Shown here piece after piece: positions 10,876-19,232 of a stretch of DNA of 64,000 bases. Position numbers and translations under genes: made by a program. Under the pieces are notes generated by a model. It was not told where the DNA came from and did not search any database. It saw only the letters and a list, made by a program, of their open reading frames with translations. Positions within the stretch are counted from its first letter, which is position 1. Each line of letters opens with the position of its first letter. The stretch is from Pullulanibacillus camelliae (GTDB taxonomy: Bacteria; Bacillota; Bacilli; Bacillales; Sporolactobacillaceae): NCBI RefSeq assembly GCF_014642655.1, contig NZ_BMIR01000001.1:297518-361517 (forward strand), given 5' to 3'.

Positions 10876-12297
10876 ATGATGAAACAGATCGATTGGATCA
10901 AAGAAGCACAACAAAGAAAAGAGGATCTATTAAGGGATCTTATGGGACTACTCGACATTCCAAGTATCAAAGACACAGAATCACAAAGTCCTGAACATCC
11001 TATGGGCAATGAAGTGGGGAAGGCATTGAACTATGTTCTCAACAAGGGGAAAGACTATCATTTCGAAACTAAAAATGTTGATGGCTATGCTGGTTACATT
11101 GAATACGGAAGCTCTGAAGATTACATAGGCGTTCTTGCTCATGTTGATGTGGTCCCAGCTACTCCATCAGAATGGGATACCCCACCTTTTGAAGCAACGC
11201 TTGTTGGTAATAAGCTTTTTGCTAGAGGCGCAATCGATGATAAAGGTCCTGGTATGGCGGCTTTTTATGCACTCAAAATCCTCAAGGAATTAGACGTACC
11301 ACTGAAAAGACGCATTCGATTAATATTTGGAACTGACGAAGAAAGCGGTATGAGCTGTATCCGCCATTATTTCACAAAGGAAAAACAACCTATATTCGGT
11401 TTTTCTCCTGATGCCGACTTTCCCATTATCCATGCTGAAAAAGGCCAAATTCATGTGAAACTCGTCACTCCTACTGAGTCGCCTAATGTCGATGATAAGG
11501 TGAGCATCCGGATCGCCCAATTTCATTCTGGAGAACGGAGTAATATGGTGCCTGGACAAGCCGTTGTTCAATTACAAGGCGAAGGTTTATCATCCATAGC
11601 AGCTTCATTTCAAGCATACTGCGAAGAACAACACTTAAAAGGGGAAGTTAATGCTCATCAAGAAGCACTCACGCTCACGCTTTATGGAAAAACTGTTCAT
11701 GGGATGGCGCCGCAAAATGGGATTAATGCAGCACTCGAGCTGATTCATTTCTTAGCCACTCTTCCCTTTAGGGGAACAGACAAATCCTTTGTTGATTATT
11801 GTAATACTCATCTCTATAGAGATCCATTTGGCGAAGCGCTTAGTGTCGCCTACAGTGAACCTACACTTGGACCGTTAACCATCAATGCTGGTATTTTTCA
11901 TTATGAATCTCACCATCTAGAGATCTTACTTAACCTCCGTTGCCCACTTGATACGGATTATAAGAAAACCATTGAAAGCATTGCTAATACCGCTGAGTCT
12001 TACAGTCTAAAGGTCGATGAAGTGCGCGAATCAAAAGCGCATCATGTATCACCTGGACATCCGATGATCAAGACCATGCAGCAGGCTTATCAAGACATCA
12101 CTGGAAATGAACCCACTTTATTAACTACTGGTGGAGGAACATATGCCCGCCTTATGGACAACGGCGTTGCCTTCGGAGCGACATTCCCAGGGAAAGAAAT
12201 GACCGCTCACCAGGCCAATGAATATATAGAAATAGAGGACTTGATTCTCGCAACAGCGATTTACGCCAAGACCCTCTATGAGCTCAGCCAGCTTTAG
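10876..12297 (+). CDS. pepV: Dipeptidase PepV (M20 family)
   Basis: Cytoplasmic zinc dipeptidase of 473 aa with broad specificity, supplying amino acids from imported peptides. M20 hallmarks are LAHVDVVPA (zinc His/Asp), ARGAIDDKGPG (bridging Asp), GTDEESGMSC (catalytic and zinc Glu) and GGGTYARLM near the end. A lid/dimerisation insert lies between about residues 190 and 330. GGAGG at good spacing precedes two adjacent ATG codons (10876, 10879). It is a single gene, not in an obvious operon. Confidence 0.93.
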   Translation: MMKQIDWIKEAQQRKEDLLRDLMGLLDIPSIKDTESQSPEHPMGNEVGKALNYVLNKGKDYHFETKNVDGYAGYIEYGSSEDYIGVLAHVDVVPATPSEWDTPPFEATLVGNKLFARGAIDDKGPGMAAFYALKILKELDVPLKRRIRLIFGTDEESGMSCIRHYFTKEKQPIFGFSPDADFPIIHAEKGQIHVKLVTPTESPNVDDKVSIRIAQFHSGERSNMVPGQAVVQLQGEGLSSIAASFQAYCEEQHLKGEVNAHQEALTLTLYGKTVHGMAPQNGINAALELIHFLATLPFRGTDKSFVDYCNTHLYRDPFGEALSVAYSEPTLGPLTINAGIFHYESHHLEILLNLRCPLDTDYKKTIESIANTAESYSLKVDEVRESKAHHVSPGHPMIKTMQQAYQDITGNEPTLLTTGGGTYARLMDNGVAFGATFPGKEMTAHQANEYIEIEDLILATAIYAKTLYELSQL

Positions 12298-12412
12298 AGA
12301 TTAAAAAAATAGTGGGTATTCATTTGTTATAGAATGTCAAATGCACCGCATCCGCAGGCCTACTAGACCATCAGCCACATAGAACGTGTGGCTAAATTAC
12401 TGAAGGTTGAGG

Positions 12413-12462
12413 TTGAGACCAAACCTTTCTGTTTGTGGTCTCAAACCCCAAACAGAAAGGTT
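12413..12462 (+). other. Interleaved inverted repeats (pseudoknot or alternative stems)
   Basis: Arm A (TTGAGACCA, 12413-12421) is a perfect complement of A' (12436-12444). Arm B (AACCTTTCTGTTTG, 12422-12435) is a perfect complement of B' (12449-12462). The order A-B-A'-B' means the two stems are either mutually exclusive or form a pseudoknot. No T-tract follows. It lies 115 bases after pepV. Confidence 0.6.
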
Positions 12463-12719
12463 CCTTGACAAGGCAATACAAAAGTCTTGATTTTTTGTAG
12501 ATCTTCGCGGATTAATCTCCTTTTCCCGTGTCTTAATCAGCATCAAGGCAGCTTTCGTTAATGTTAACTGCAAGCTTTGCTGGCGAAGATCAAAGTTTTA
12601 CTTCTATACGCTCGCCCTTAAATAGCGTTAATAAGGACTATTACTGCTGATAGTATAAATAAGAGACTAGGACAAAACTAAAAGGGATAATCCTCATACC
12701 GAACGATAATATTTTAAAA

Positions 12720-12860
12720 GGCGACAGGAAAGCGGAAACGTAGTTAAAAATACAGAGACTCCTGCAGAAAGGGGAGAGCATAAGACCCCGCAGAGTGCAG
12801 CTTGAAGAGGCTTACCACTCCCCGTGGAAAGCAAAGTATTTTGACGGAGCGTTTCATGAT
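12720..12860 (-). repeat. Bacillaceae-type dispersed repeat, degenerate copy
   Basis: Contains AAAGCGGAAACG, GAGACTCCTGCAGAAAGG, AGACCCCGCAGAG and CCCCGTGGAAAGC, matching the reverse orientation of the repeat at 21125-21250 with many changes. Confidence 0.55.
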
Positions 12861-12872
12861 TCATTCAAAAAG

Positions 12873-12906
12873 CGAACGCATGCCTTCAAAAGTGTACATG
12901 CGTTCG
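12873..12906 (-). terminator. Terminator of the LysR-linked catabolic operon
   Basis: CGAACGCATG at 12873-12882 pairs perfectly with CATGCGTTCG at 12897-12906. On the minus strand it is followed by CTTTTTG, just past the MBL-fold gene. Confidence 0.8.
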
Positions 12907-12949
12907 ACTTCTTTATGAGCTGAATACTTCTGTCTTACCCTCATAGAAC

Positions 12950-13714
12950 TTACTCATGAGGGTAGACTTTATACTTCAATGTTTCAAAATCATGTCCTGC
13001 GAGTATAATGCCTCCCATATCACGCAATTTCTTAAAAGACTGTTCATATTGATCAAGGTCTATGTGTAATCCATTGGGAATATGGCTCACCTTGTCATCC
13101 CCGTACCAATTTTCCATAAGTGGTACACAGTCACTCGCTATTGTATATAAGCCTCTTTCTGTTTCAACAGCGACCCCCATAAGACCAGGTGTGTGACCCG
13201 GTAATGTGATTAAATGAATGCCTTTTTCAAAATCATGAACATCTCCAGATACTGTTGATATTTGAGGCAGTACATCAATCCAGGGAGGGATTACCCCTTT
13301 AAATCCTATTTCATACTGTGCCTTCTGAAGTTCATTAGGCGCAATTGCAGTCTGCAGTTCCGTTTTTTGAACAATAAATGTGGCATTCTTAAATATTTTA
13401 CAGTTGCTGCAATGATCCCAGTGTAGATGGCTGAGAATCACGATTTCAATTTCATCAGGATCAATATCATTATTTTTCAATACATTCGGTTGGTACATGC
13501 TCTCATCCTGGATTAAGGGCCCATGATATTGTGCGGCCTTTTCAGGATTACAAGGGCCTGTATCCACGACAATTTTCTTACCATTGATTTCAATAACAAA
13601 CATGATACATGGGGCTTCAATTTTTGTTCCTTGATGTCTACCGTAAACAAAATTGGACTTTTCAATTTGTAATATGCCGACAAGCAACGGACGAATGATA
13701 GGAAAGTCACTCAT
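12950..13714 (-). CDS. MBL-fold metallohydrolase, AHL-lactonase-like
   Basis: Metallo-beta-lactamase-fold hydrolase of 254 aa. The dinuclear metal motif SHLHWDHCSNC (HxHxDH) is at about residues 106-116, with LPGHTPG, a SDCVP metal Asp and a C-terminal LAGHDFE His. The arrangement resembles N-acyl-homoserine lactonases (AiiA/AttM) and 4-pyridoxolactonase. It is last in an operon with an MFS carrier, aldehyde dehydrogenase and beta-hydroxyacid dehydrogenase, so a lactone intermediate of a catabolic pathway is a likelier substrate than a quorum signal. AGGAGG precedes the ATG. Confidence 0.82.
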   Translation of the reverse strand: MSDFPIIRPLLVGILQIEKSNFVYGRHQGTKIEAPCIMFVIEINGKKIVVDTGPCNPEKAAQYHGPLIQDESMYQPNVLKNNDIDPDEIEIVILSHLHWDHCSNCKIFKNATFIVQKTELQTAIAPNELQKAQYEIGFKGVIPPWIDVLPQISTVSGDVHDFEKGIHLITLPGHTPGLMGVAVETERGLYTIASDCVPLMENWYGDDKVSHIPNGLHIDLDQYEQSFKKLRDMGGIILAGHDFETLKYKVYPHE

Positions 13715-13725
13715 TTCAATTCCTC

Positions 13726-15048
13726 CTAATTCTCTATTCTTTTATCTTTAACATGAGCTCCAGAGGCCTTAACGGATGTTTTCGGTAATGTCACCGTTAA
13801 TAAGAAACCGAGGATTAAACCTCCACATAGAAAATAAAGTCCCGAACTCACACTTCCAGTGGCATCTTTTAAATAACCAATGGCATAAGGTCCTAAAAAA
13901 CCTCCTATATTTCCAATTGAATTGATGACAGCTAAGCCGACAGCGGCCATCTCTTTACTCAGAAAGGCATTAGGCAATGGCCAAAACGGTCCAAAGAAAC
14001 AATAGATACCAATGGCTGCCATTGTCAGTCCGATAAGCATCACTATAGGACTATGACTCGTTGCTGAAATAACCAAGCCTATGGCTCCAAACAGAGGAGG
14101 AAGAGAGGTATGGAACCGTCTTTCCCCAGTTCGATCGGAGTTTTTAGACCAAAACATCATACAGATTCCCCCAAAAATAAAGGGGATAATACTAATGAGT
14201 CCCACTTGAAAATCTGTCAAAATTTTAGAGAATAGGCTTACAATGGTCGGCATCCAAAGAGAGATCGCATAGGACCCCATCGTAACAGTGAGATATATGA
14301 TAGAGAACCTCCACACTTTAGGTATTTTTAAAACCTCAGTAATGGAATGTTTTTTTGACCCTAGTTTTTCTTTATTCTCATTCTCCAAAGTATTCGCCAG
14401 CCAATGCTTCTCCTCCTTTGACAGCCATTTAGCTTTTTCTGGCCGATCAACTAAGAAGAAGATTGCTATGATACCGATTACAACTGCGGGTAGGCCTTCC
14501 CAAAAGAAGAGCCATTGCCATCCCTCGAGACCCCAGCCATGTACATTGCTCATAATCCATGTTGACAAGGGGCCGCTAATAATATTCGAGACTGGAATCC
14601 CTAACATAAATAGAGCCACCGCACGCGCTTGATCCTTTGCTGGAAACCAATAGGTTAAGTATAATATAATCCCTGGAAAAAGACCTGCCTCAGCTATTCC
14701 TAGTAGGAAGCGTAAAATATACAGCTCCTCAACATTTTTAACCCATGTCGTCAGCATGACGATAATTCCCCAACTAATGAGAATGCGAGAAATCCATATC
14801 TTCGCACCTAGGCGATGTAACAAAATATTGCTAGGGACTTCGAAAAGAAAATAGCCAATAAAAAATATACCGCTCAATAAGCCAAAAACTGTGCTGGAAA
14901 TGCCTAATGCCGTATTCATATCTAATGCTGCATAACCAATATTCCCTCTATCTATAAATGAAATTATATAGAGTAGAAACACAAAGGGAAGAATGCGCCA
15001 TTTCACTTTTTTCATGGTACTCTTTTCAATCATCTCTACATTGTTCAT
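13726..15048 (-). CDS. MFS transporter, anion:cation symporter (ACS) family
   Basis: Twelve-helix carrier of 440 aa similar to phthalate/tartrate/hexuronate permeases. The first helix carries SFIDRGNIGYAALDM, and LFEVPSNILLHRLGAKIWISR follows helix 2, both ACS family marks. It probably imports the organic acid degraded by the adjacent enzymes. AAAGGGG precedes the start. An 11-bp gap separates it from the lactonase gene. Confidence 0.88.
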   Translation of the reverse strand: MNNVEMIEKSTMKKVKWRILPFVFLLYIISFIDRGNIGYAALDMNTALGISSTVFGLLSGIFFIGYFLFEVPSNILLHRLGAKIWISRILISWGIIVMLTTWVKNVEELYILRFLLGIAEAGLFPGIILYLTYWFPAKDQARAVALFMLGIPVSNIISGPLSTWIMSNVHGWGLEGWQWLFFWEGLPAVVIGIIAIFFLVDRPEKAKWLSKEEKHWLANTLENENKEKLGSKKHSITEVLKIPKVWRFSIIYLTVTMGSYAISLWMPTIVSLFSKILTDFQVGLISIIPFIFGGICMMFWSKNSDRTGERRFHTSLPPLFGAIGLVISATSHSPIVMLIGLTMAAIGIYCFFGPFWPLPNAFLSKEMAAVGLAVINSIGNIGGFLGPYAIGYLKDATGSVSSGLYFLCGGLILGFLLTVTLPKTSVKASGAHVKDKRIEN

Positions 15049-15078
15049 TTGTACGGCCCCTTTCCTTGAGTATCTCTA

Positions 15079-16551
15079 TTAAGTCCGAATTGAAAACGGG
15101 TCTTGTATCTCATTGGACAAATCAACCATCACATTTTTTGTCCGCGTATATTCTTGAAGTGCGTGAAAGCCTCTTTCTCTTCCATACCCACTTTGTTTTA
15201 CTCCTCCGAAGGGAGCTTGTGCGGCACTTGTCCGATACGTATTCACCCATACTGTCCCAGCCTCTAATTCTTTTGCGATCCTGTGAGCTCGGGAAAGATT
15301 ATTCGTCCATATTCCTGATGCCAATCCATAGCCCGAATCATTAGCAATTTGTATGGATTCCTCCTCATCTTCAAAAGGAATCATACAAAGGACTGGACCG
15401 AAAACTTCTTCACGAGCTACTTCCATCGCATTTGATACATTTATCAACACTGTTGGTGAAATATAATAACCTGTTGACAGCTCTGGATCATGTATTTCTC
15501 CACCTACTAAGACCTTTGCTCCTTCTGACTCAACCTTTTCTATCGTTTTCAAAATTCTATGATACTGCCCTTCATTCGCCACAGGCCCCATCTCTGTCAA
15601 TGGATCAAGTGGATCACCTAATTTAATAGTCTGGACACGCTTAGCTATTTTTGTCGCCACTTCATCATAGATTGACCTTTGTACGAGTAAGCGTGAGCCA
15701 GCGATACAGGTTTGCCCACTGGAAGCAAAGATACCCGCCATCGCACCAGGCACTGCACGCTCTAAATCAGCATCAGAATAGATAATGTTTGGCGATTTTC
15801 CTCCAAGCTCTAGGGTTAAAGGGACAAAGTTCTTACTGGCATTGTTGCCAATCAGTCGCGCTGTATGCACACCCCCTGTAAAACTTATTTTATTGACCTT
15901 ATCCGAGCGCGTTAAATAGTCACCCACCCTTCCATCTCCAGTCACAATATTAACAACACCTTGGGGAAATCCAGCCGCTTCAATTAATTTAGTAAATTCC
16001 AGCGTCGACACTGAAGCTTGCTCAGAGGGCTTAATAACAACGCAATTTCCCGCAGCCAATGCTGGAGCTAATTTGTTAGCAAGCAGTTGTATGGGAGAAT
16101 TCCATGCCGTAATGAGCACGGCAACACCAATTGGCTCTCGCATTGTATAATCTAGTAAATTTGTATTATCCAAAGGAATGGACTCCCCGTATAGCTTATC
16201 TGCATACCCCGCATAAAAACGATACATTCGAGCTGCAAAGTGCATCTGCTTAGTAGTTTCTCGAATAATCTTCCCGTTGTCTTTTGACTCAATTTGAGCC
16301 AAGTGTTCAGCATTTTCATCTAGTAGATCCGCAAGTTTAAACAACAATGTGGCGCGTTTTAACCCACTTGAATGCTTCCAATTTGTATGGAATGAGCGGC
16401 GCGCAGCCTCAATAGCATCGTTCGCATCTTGTTGACTCGCTTGCGGAACGGTTGCCCAAACTTCTCTATTAAAAGGATTTACAGAAGATAAATACTCATG
16501 ATTTCCACTCTCCACCCACTGACCGTCTATATACATCTTCATTTTTTTCAT
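15079..16551 (-). CDS. Aldehyde dehydrogenase
   Basis: NAD(P)-dependent aldehyde dehydrogenase of 490 aa. It has ITAWNSPIQLLANK and KPSEQAS cofactor motifs, TLELGGKSPNI with the general-base Glu, SSGQTCIAGSR with the catalytic Cys and PFGGVKQSGYGRERG near the end. It is in line with the upstream dehydrogenase gene (76-bp gap) and the MFS gene (30 bp). It most likely oxidises an aldehyde intermediate to an acid; the substrate cannot be read from sequence. Confidence 0.9.
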   Translation of the reverse strand: MKKMKMYIDGQWVESGNHEYLSSVNPFNREVWATVPQASQQDANDAIEAARRSFHTNWKHSSGLKRATLLFKLADLLDENAEHLAQIESKDNGKIIRETTKQMHFAARMYRFYAGYADKLYGESIPLDNTNLLDYTMREPIGVAVLITAWNSPIQLLANKLAPALAAGNCVVIKPSEQASVSTLEFTKLIEAAGFPQGVVNIVTGDGRVGDYLTRSDKVNKISFTGGVHTARLIGNNASKNFVPLTLELGGKSPNIIYSDADLERAVPGAMAGIFASSGQTCIAGSRLLVQRSIYDEVATKIAKRVQTIKLGDPLDPLTEMGPVANEGQYHRILKTIEKVESEGAKVLVGGEIHDPELSTGYYISPTVLINVSNAMEVAREEVFGPVLCMIPFEDEEESIQIANDSGYGLASGIWTNNLSRAHRIAKELEAGTVWVNTYRTSAAQAPFGGVKQSGYGRERGFHALQEYTRTKNVMVDLSNEIQDPFSIRT

Positions 16552-16627
16552 ATGGCTAGACTCCCTTTATTGAAGTATGATTCTACCTTTTAACATGGCT
16601 TTATTCCATCTGGAACGCCATTGTCTT

Positions 16628-17509
16628 TCAATCCGTAAATTTGATATTTAGCCAGTCCTCCCATAGCTTGGCGATCGACGCATAATCCAAATTTCCTAAT
16701 CCAACTTGTTTGGCAATTTCGTACACGGTGTGGCTTGCTTGAATAGAAAAAAGAGGCACACCCTGCTCTTGAGCAAGAGTTAAGGCAAGCTTTGAGTCCT
16801 TTCTAGCATTCTCTGTTGACATTCCGCCTTCAAATTCACCATTCATAATCCGTTCTCCAAAGCGATGGGTAAGCGGTCGTAATAGAGCTGTCTCACCGCT
16901 GAGTAATTGATAGATAGCTTCTGTAGAAACCCCTAATTCTTTTCCTAAGGCCGCAGCCTCAATAATCATGACCATCACATTATGCGCAACGGCATTGTTA
17001 ATAATCTTAGCCGCCATACCTGTCCCTACTTTACCCATAATCCTGATATCGTTCGATAACTCTGCCAACACAGGGTTAAGACTGTGAATAACCTCTGAGG
17101 GTCCGCCCATTAATAAGGTCGCTACCCCATTTTCAACATGTGAGATGCCACCTAATATGGCTCCATCCACTAAATCAATAGAATAGGGGGCACAGACTTC
17201 ATGAAATCGACCTGCATCTGCAGGAGAAACGGTACTGGTTTCTATGACAACGGATCCTGATTGTAAATAAGAACAAACGGATTCTAATGTCCGTAAAGAG
17301 ATTTCTGGTCTTGGTAGAGAAAGTAAAAGGACGTTAACCTTTGCTGCGAGCTCTTCTGGTGATTCTGCACATTCTATCCCCTGTTGACGAAGCATTTCTC
17401 GTTTCTGCTGGTCAATGTCATAACCAATCATTTTAAATGTATTTGATAATCGCCTAGCTATCGTACTTCCCATATTTCCTAATCCGATAATGCCTACACT
17501 TTCAATCAT
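16628..17509 (-). CDS. NAD(P)-dependent beta-hydroxyacid dehydrogenase family protein
   Basis: A 293-aa protein of the 3-hydroxyisobutyrate dehydrogenase/tartronate-semialdehyde reductase family. The N-terminal Rossmann motif is GIIGLGNMGSTIARRL. DGAILGG occupies the substrate-loop position, and GMAAKIINNAVAHN supplies the catalytic Lys and Asn. It is the first gene of the operon, with GGAGGG before ATG, and sits under a cre-overlapped promoter. It is divergent from a LysR gene. Confidence 0.87.
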   Translation of the reverse strand: MIESVGIIGLGNMGSTIARRLSNTFKMIGYDIDQQKREMLRQQGIECAESPEELAAKVNVLLLSLPRPEISLRTLESVCSYLQSGSVVIETSTVSPADAGRFHEVCAPYSIDLVDGAILGGISHVENGVATLLMGGPSEVIHSLNPVLAELSNDIRIMGKVGTGMAAKIINNAVAHNVMVMIIEAAALGKELGVSTEAIYQLLSGETALLRPLTHRFGERIMNGEFEGGMSTENARKDSKLALTLAQEQGVPLFSIQASHTVYEIAKQVGLGNLDYASIAKLWEDWLNIKFTD

Positions 17510-17576
17510 TCTTATCCCTCCAACCCATTCATGATGATGACATTAAATTTCAAATGTAAAGTGATCTCCTATTCAA

Positions 17577-17605
17577 ATTATAAGCGCTTACAGTTATAAT
17601 GAAAA
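17577..17605 (-). promoter_or_regulatory. Promoter of the dehydrogenase operon
   Basis: On the minus strand a -35-like TTTTCA (17600-17605) is separated by 17 bp from a perfect TATAAT (17577-17582). A cre-like box overlaps the -10 element. Confidence 0.55.
17579..17592 (-). promoter_or_regulatory. cre-like box (CcpA site)
   Basis: Minus-strand TGTAAGCGCTTATA has one mismatch to the consensus TGWAARCGYTWNCW. It overlaps the -10 region, a position consistent with carbon catabolite repression. Confidence 0.65.
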
Positions 17606-17731
17606 CCATAACAAATTTATGATTGTCCATAAACATTTTTTATAGCGGAAGAAAGCTTGAATGATCGATCTAAAAAATCCTTTGTTTCTAGAACTCAAGA
17701 TGGACTTTAATAAAAAGGGAGTAGATTAAGA

Positions 17732-18598
17732 TTGGATGAAAGAGATTGGTTTATTTTATCTATGATGGATAAGGAACGAAGCATCTCAAGGCTCTCTGAA
17801 GAGCTTTTCATATCTCAACCGGCTTTAACCTATCGTATTAATAAAATTGAAAGCTTTTTTGGGGCTCAATTATTTGTAAGAAGTAATTCAGGTCTCCATT
17901 TAACACCTCAAGGAGATATTGCTATAAGATATGCAAAGCATCTGACTAAAGATTTGAAGAGAATTCGTGAAAATATCTATTCCATGGAAGAGAAGGTCAA
18001 AGGGACGATCTATATTGGCTCTTCTACTGCAATCGCTCAGTATTATCTTCCTGATCTTTTATCAAAATTTATTCAATTATATCCTGAAGTAGATTTCAAT
18101 GTGGTTACAGGATTAAGCTCCCCTTTAGTGAGCTCGTTAACCCGCAATGATATCCATATCGCTTTTCTAAGGGAGGATATGGAATGGGCACCTTACAAAC
18201 ACTTGTTAACAAAAGAAAATATCTATTTGGTTTCAAAGGAGCCTGTCGATTTTAAGGACCTCCCCCACTTATCAAGAATTAATTATCGGACGAACCCATC
18301 TCTAAAGTCATTGATTGACCAATGGTGGACAAACTATTTCCAAGTCCCTCCTAAAATCGCCATGGACGTCGATACTGCCGAAACGTGTATAGAATTCGTT
18401 AGAGCGGGTCTTGGCTATTCCATCTTAACGGGATCATGCCTAAAATCCGAACACGATCTTTGTTGTGTCCCACTTTTAAATAAAAAAGGGATTCCTTTGA
18501 AACGTTTAGCCTGGATGTATTGTACAAAAGAAGCCGTTAGCTATCTTGCTGTACGCACTTTCCTAGAATTTGTTTCTACAACATTAAAAGAAAACTAA
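17732..18598 (+). CDS. LysR-family transcriptional regulator
   Basis: A 288-aa LysR-type regulator, likely activator of the divergent operon at 12950-17509. The N-terminal HTH is RLSEELFISQPALTYRINKIE followed by FVRSNSGLHLTPQG; the effector domain begins near residue 90 (GTIYIGSSTAIAQYYLPDLL). The start is a TTG at 17732, about 10 nt after GGGAG; no in-frame ATG lies nearby upstream. The co-inducer is unknown, probably an acid handled by the divergent operon. Confidence 0.88.
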   Translation: MDERDWFILSMMDKERSISRLSEELFISQPALTYRINKIESFFGAQLFVRSNSGLHLTPQGDIAIRYAKHLTKDLKRIRENIYSMEEKVKGTIYIGSSTAIAQYYLPDLLSKFIQLYPEVDFNVVTGLSSPLVSSLTRNDIHIAFLREDMEWAPYKHLLTKENIYLVSKEPVDFKDLPHLSRINYRTNPSLKSLIDQWWTNYFQVPPKIAMDVDTAETCIEFVRAGLGYSILTGSCLKSEHDLCCVPLLNKKGIPLKRLAWMYCTKEAVSYLAVRTFLEFVSTTLKEN

Positions 18599-18704
18599 AC
18601 AATAGACAGGAAGGTCCCCCTTCAAATAAGGCAACGCCTATTTTTCTAGTGCCAGTCTAAGTTGCTGGTTCTAAGGCTTTCAACACCTTATAAGAAAAGA
18701 ACTG
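18599..18704. other. Gap between LysR gene and composite repeat
   Basis: About 100 bases with no feature I can support. The rest of the gap to 19232 is the composite repeat and the permease terminator. Confidence 0.4.
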
Positions 18705-19178
18705 ATAAGAAAAACCGGGCAAAAAGCATGCCCTGTTCTTGTCCTTAGTATAGAGCATCATCCAATATGAAAGAGGCTTCATTGCCTGATCAAGTGGATG
18801 GGAGCTCAAGGCGCTCGATTCGGAACACTCTAAAATCATGTGTTCCGCGGGCGCCGCTGACTCATGATGTGGATACTAGAGTCCTGCGGGAAGTGGGAGA
18901 TCGGTAAGCCCTTAGCAGTGCGAAGGCGCGAGGGGGCTTACCACTCACCCGCGGAAAGCGAGCGTCCGGGAGCGGAAAGCCGCACCATTCTCATGATCAG
19001 AAATTTTATACTTTCTTTTAGAAAACTTGGCTTGCACCCCTTCACTGGTACGCCTGTTGTGATTTTTGCCAATCACACACTTAGGGTGCCCGCAAGCCTC
19101 AGGTGGCGATAGTCAAAGCCCGCCTTACACTATCTTCCTTTATGAGCGTCAGCGAAGTTATAAATCCTGGTAGTAAAA
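18705..19178 (+). repeat. Composite intergenic repeat, full copy 1
   Basis: Non-coding element of about 475 bp. The left end (18705-18800) is a CCGGGC...GCCC hairpin followed by TCCTTAGTATAGAGCATCA. The middle (18840-18990) is a Bacillaceae-type repeat with GAGTCCTGCGGGAAG and CCCGCGGAAAGCGAGCG. The right end (19020-19178) opens GAAAACTTGGCTTGCACC and carries a TGTGATT/AATCACA hairpin at 19058-19077. Left and right ends match the copy at 46767-47258 closely. The right end touches the permease terminator. Confidence 0.75.
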
Positions 19179-19210
19179 AAACATGGAGTTTTAACCTCTC
19201 CATGTTTTTT
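19175..19210 (-). terminator. Terminator of the amino-acid permease gene
   Basis: ACATGGAG (19181-19188) pairs with CTCCATGT (19198-19205), flanked by A and T runs on either side. It lies 22 bases past the permease stop and could work in both directions. Confidence 0.85.
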
Positions 19211-19232
19211 AACTCATAACATTGACTGCTGT

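Larger units (their letters stand above)
12298..12872. other. Intergenic region after pepV
   Basis: No gene. It holds the interleaved double stem at 12413-12462 and a degenerate Bacillaceae-type repeat at 12720-12860. Confidence 0.5.

Noticed and set aside
12950-13714. Calling the MBL protein a quorum-quenching AHL lactonase
   Set aside because: The motif is shared by several lactonases, and the operon context points to catabolism.
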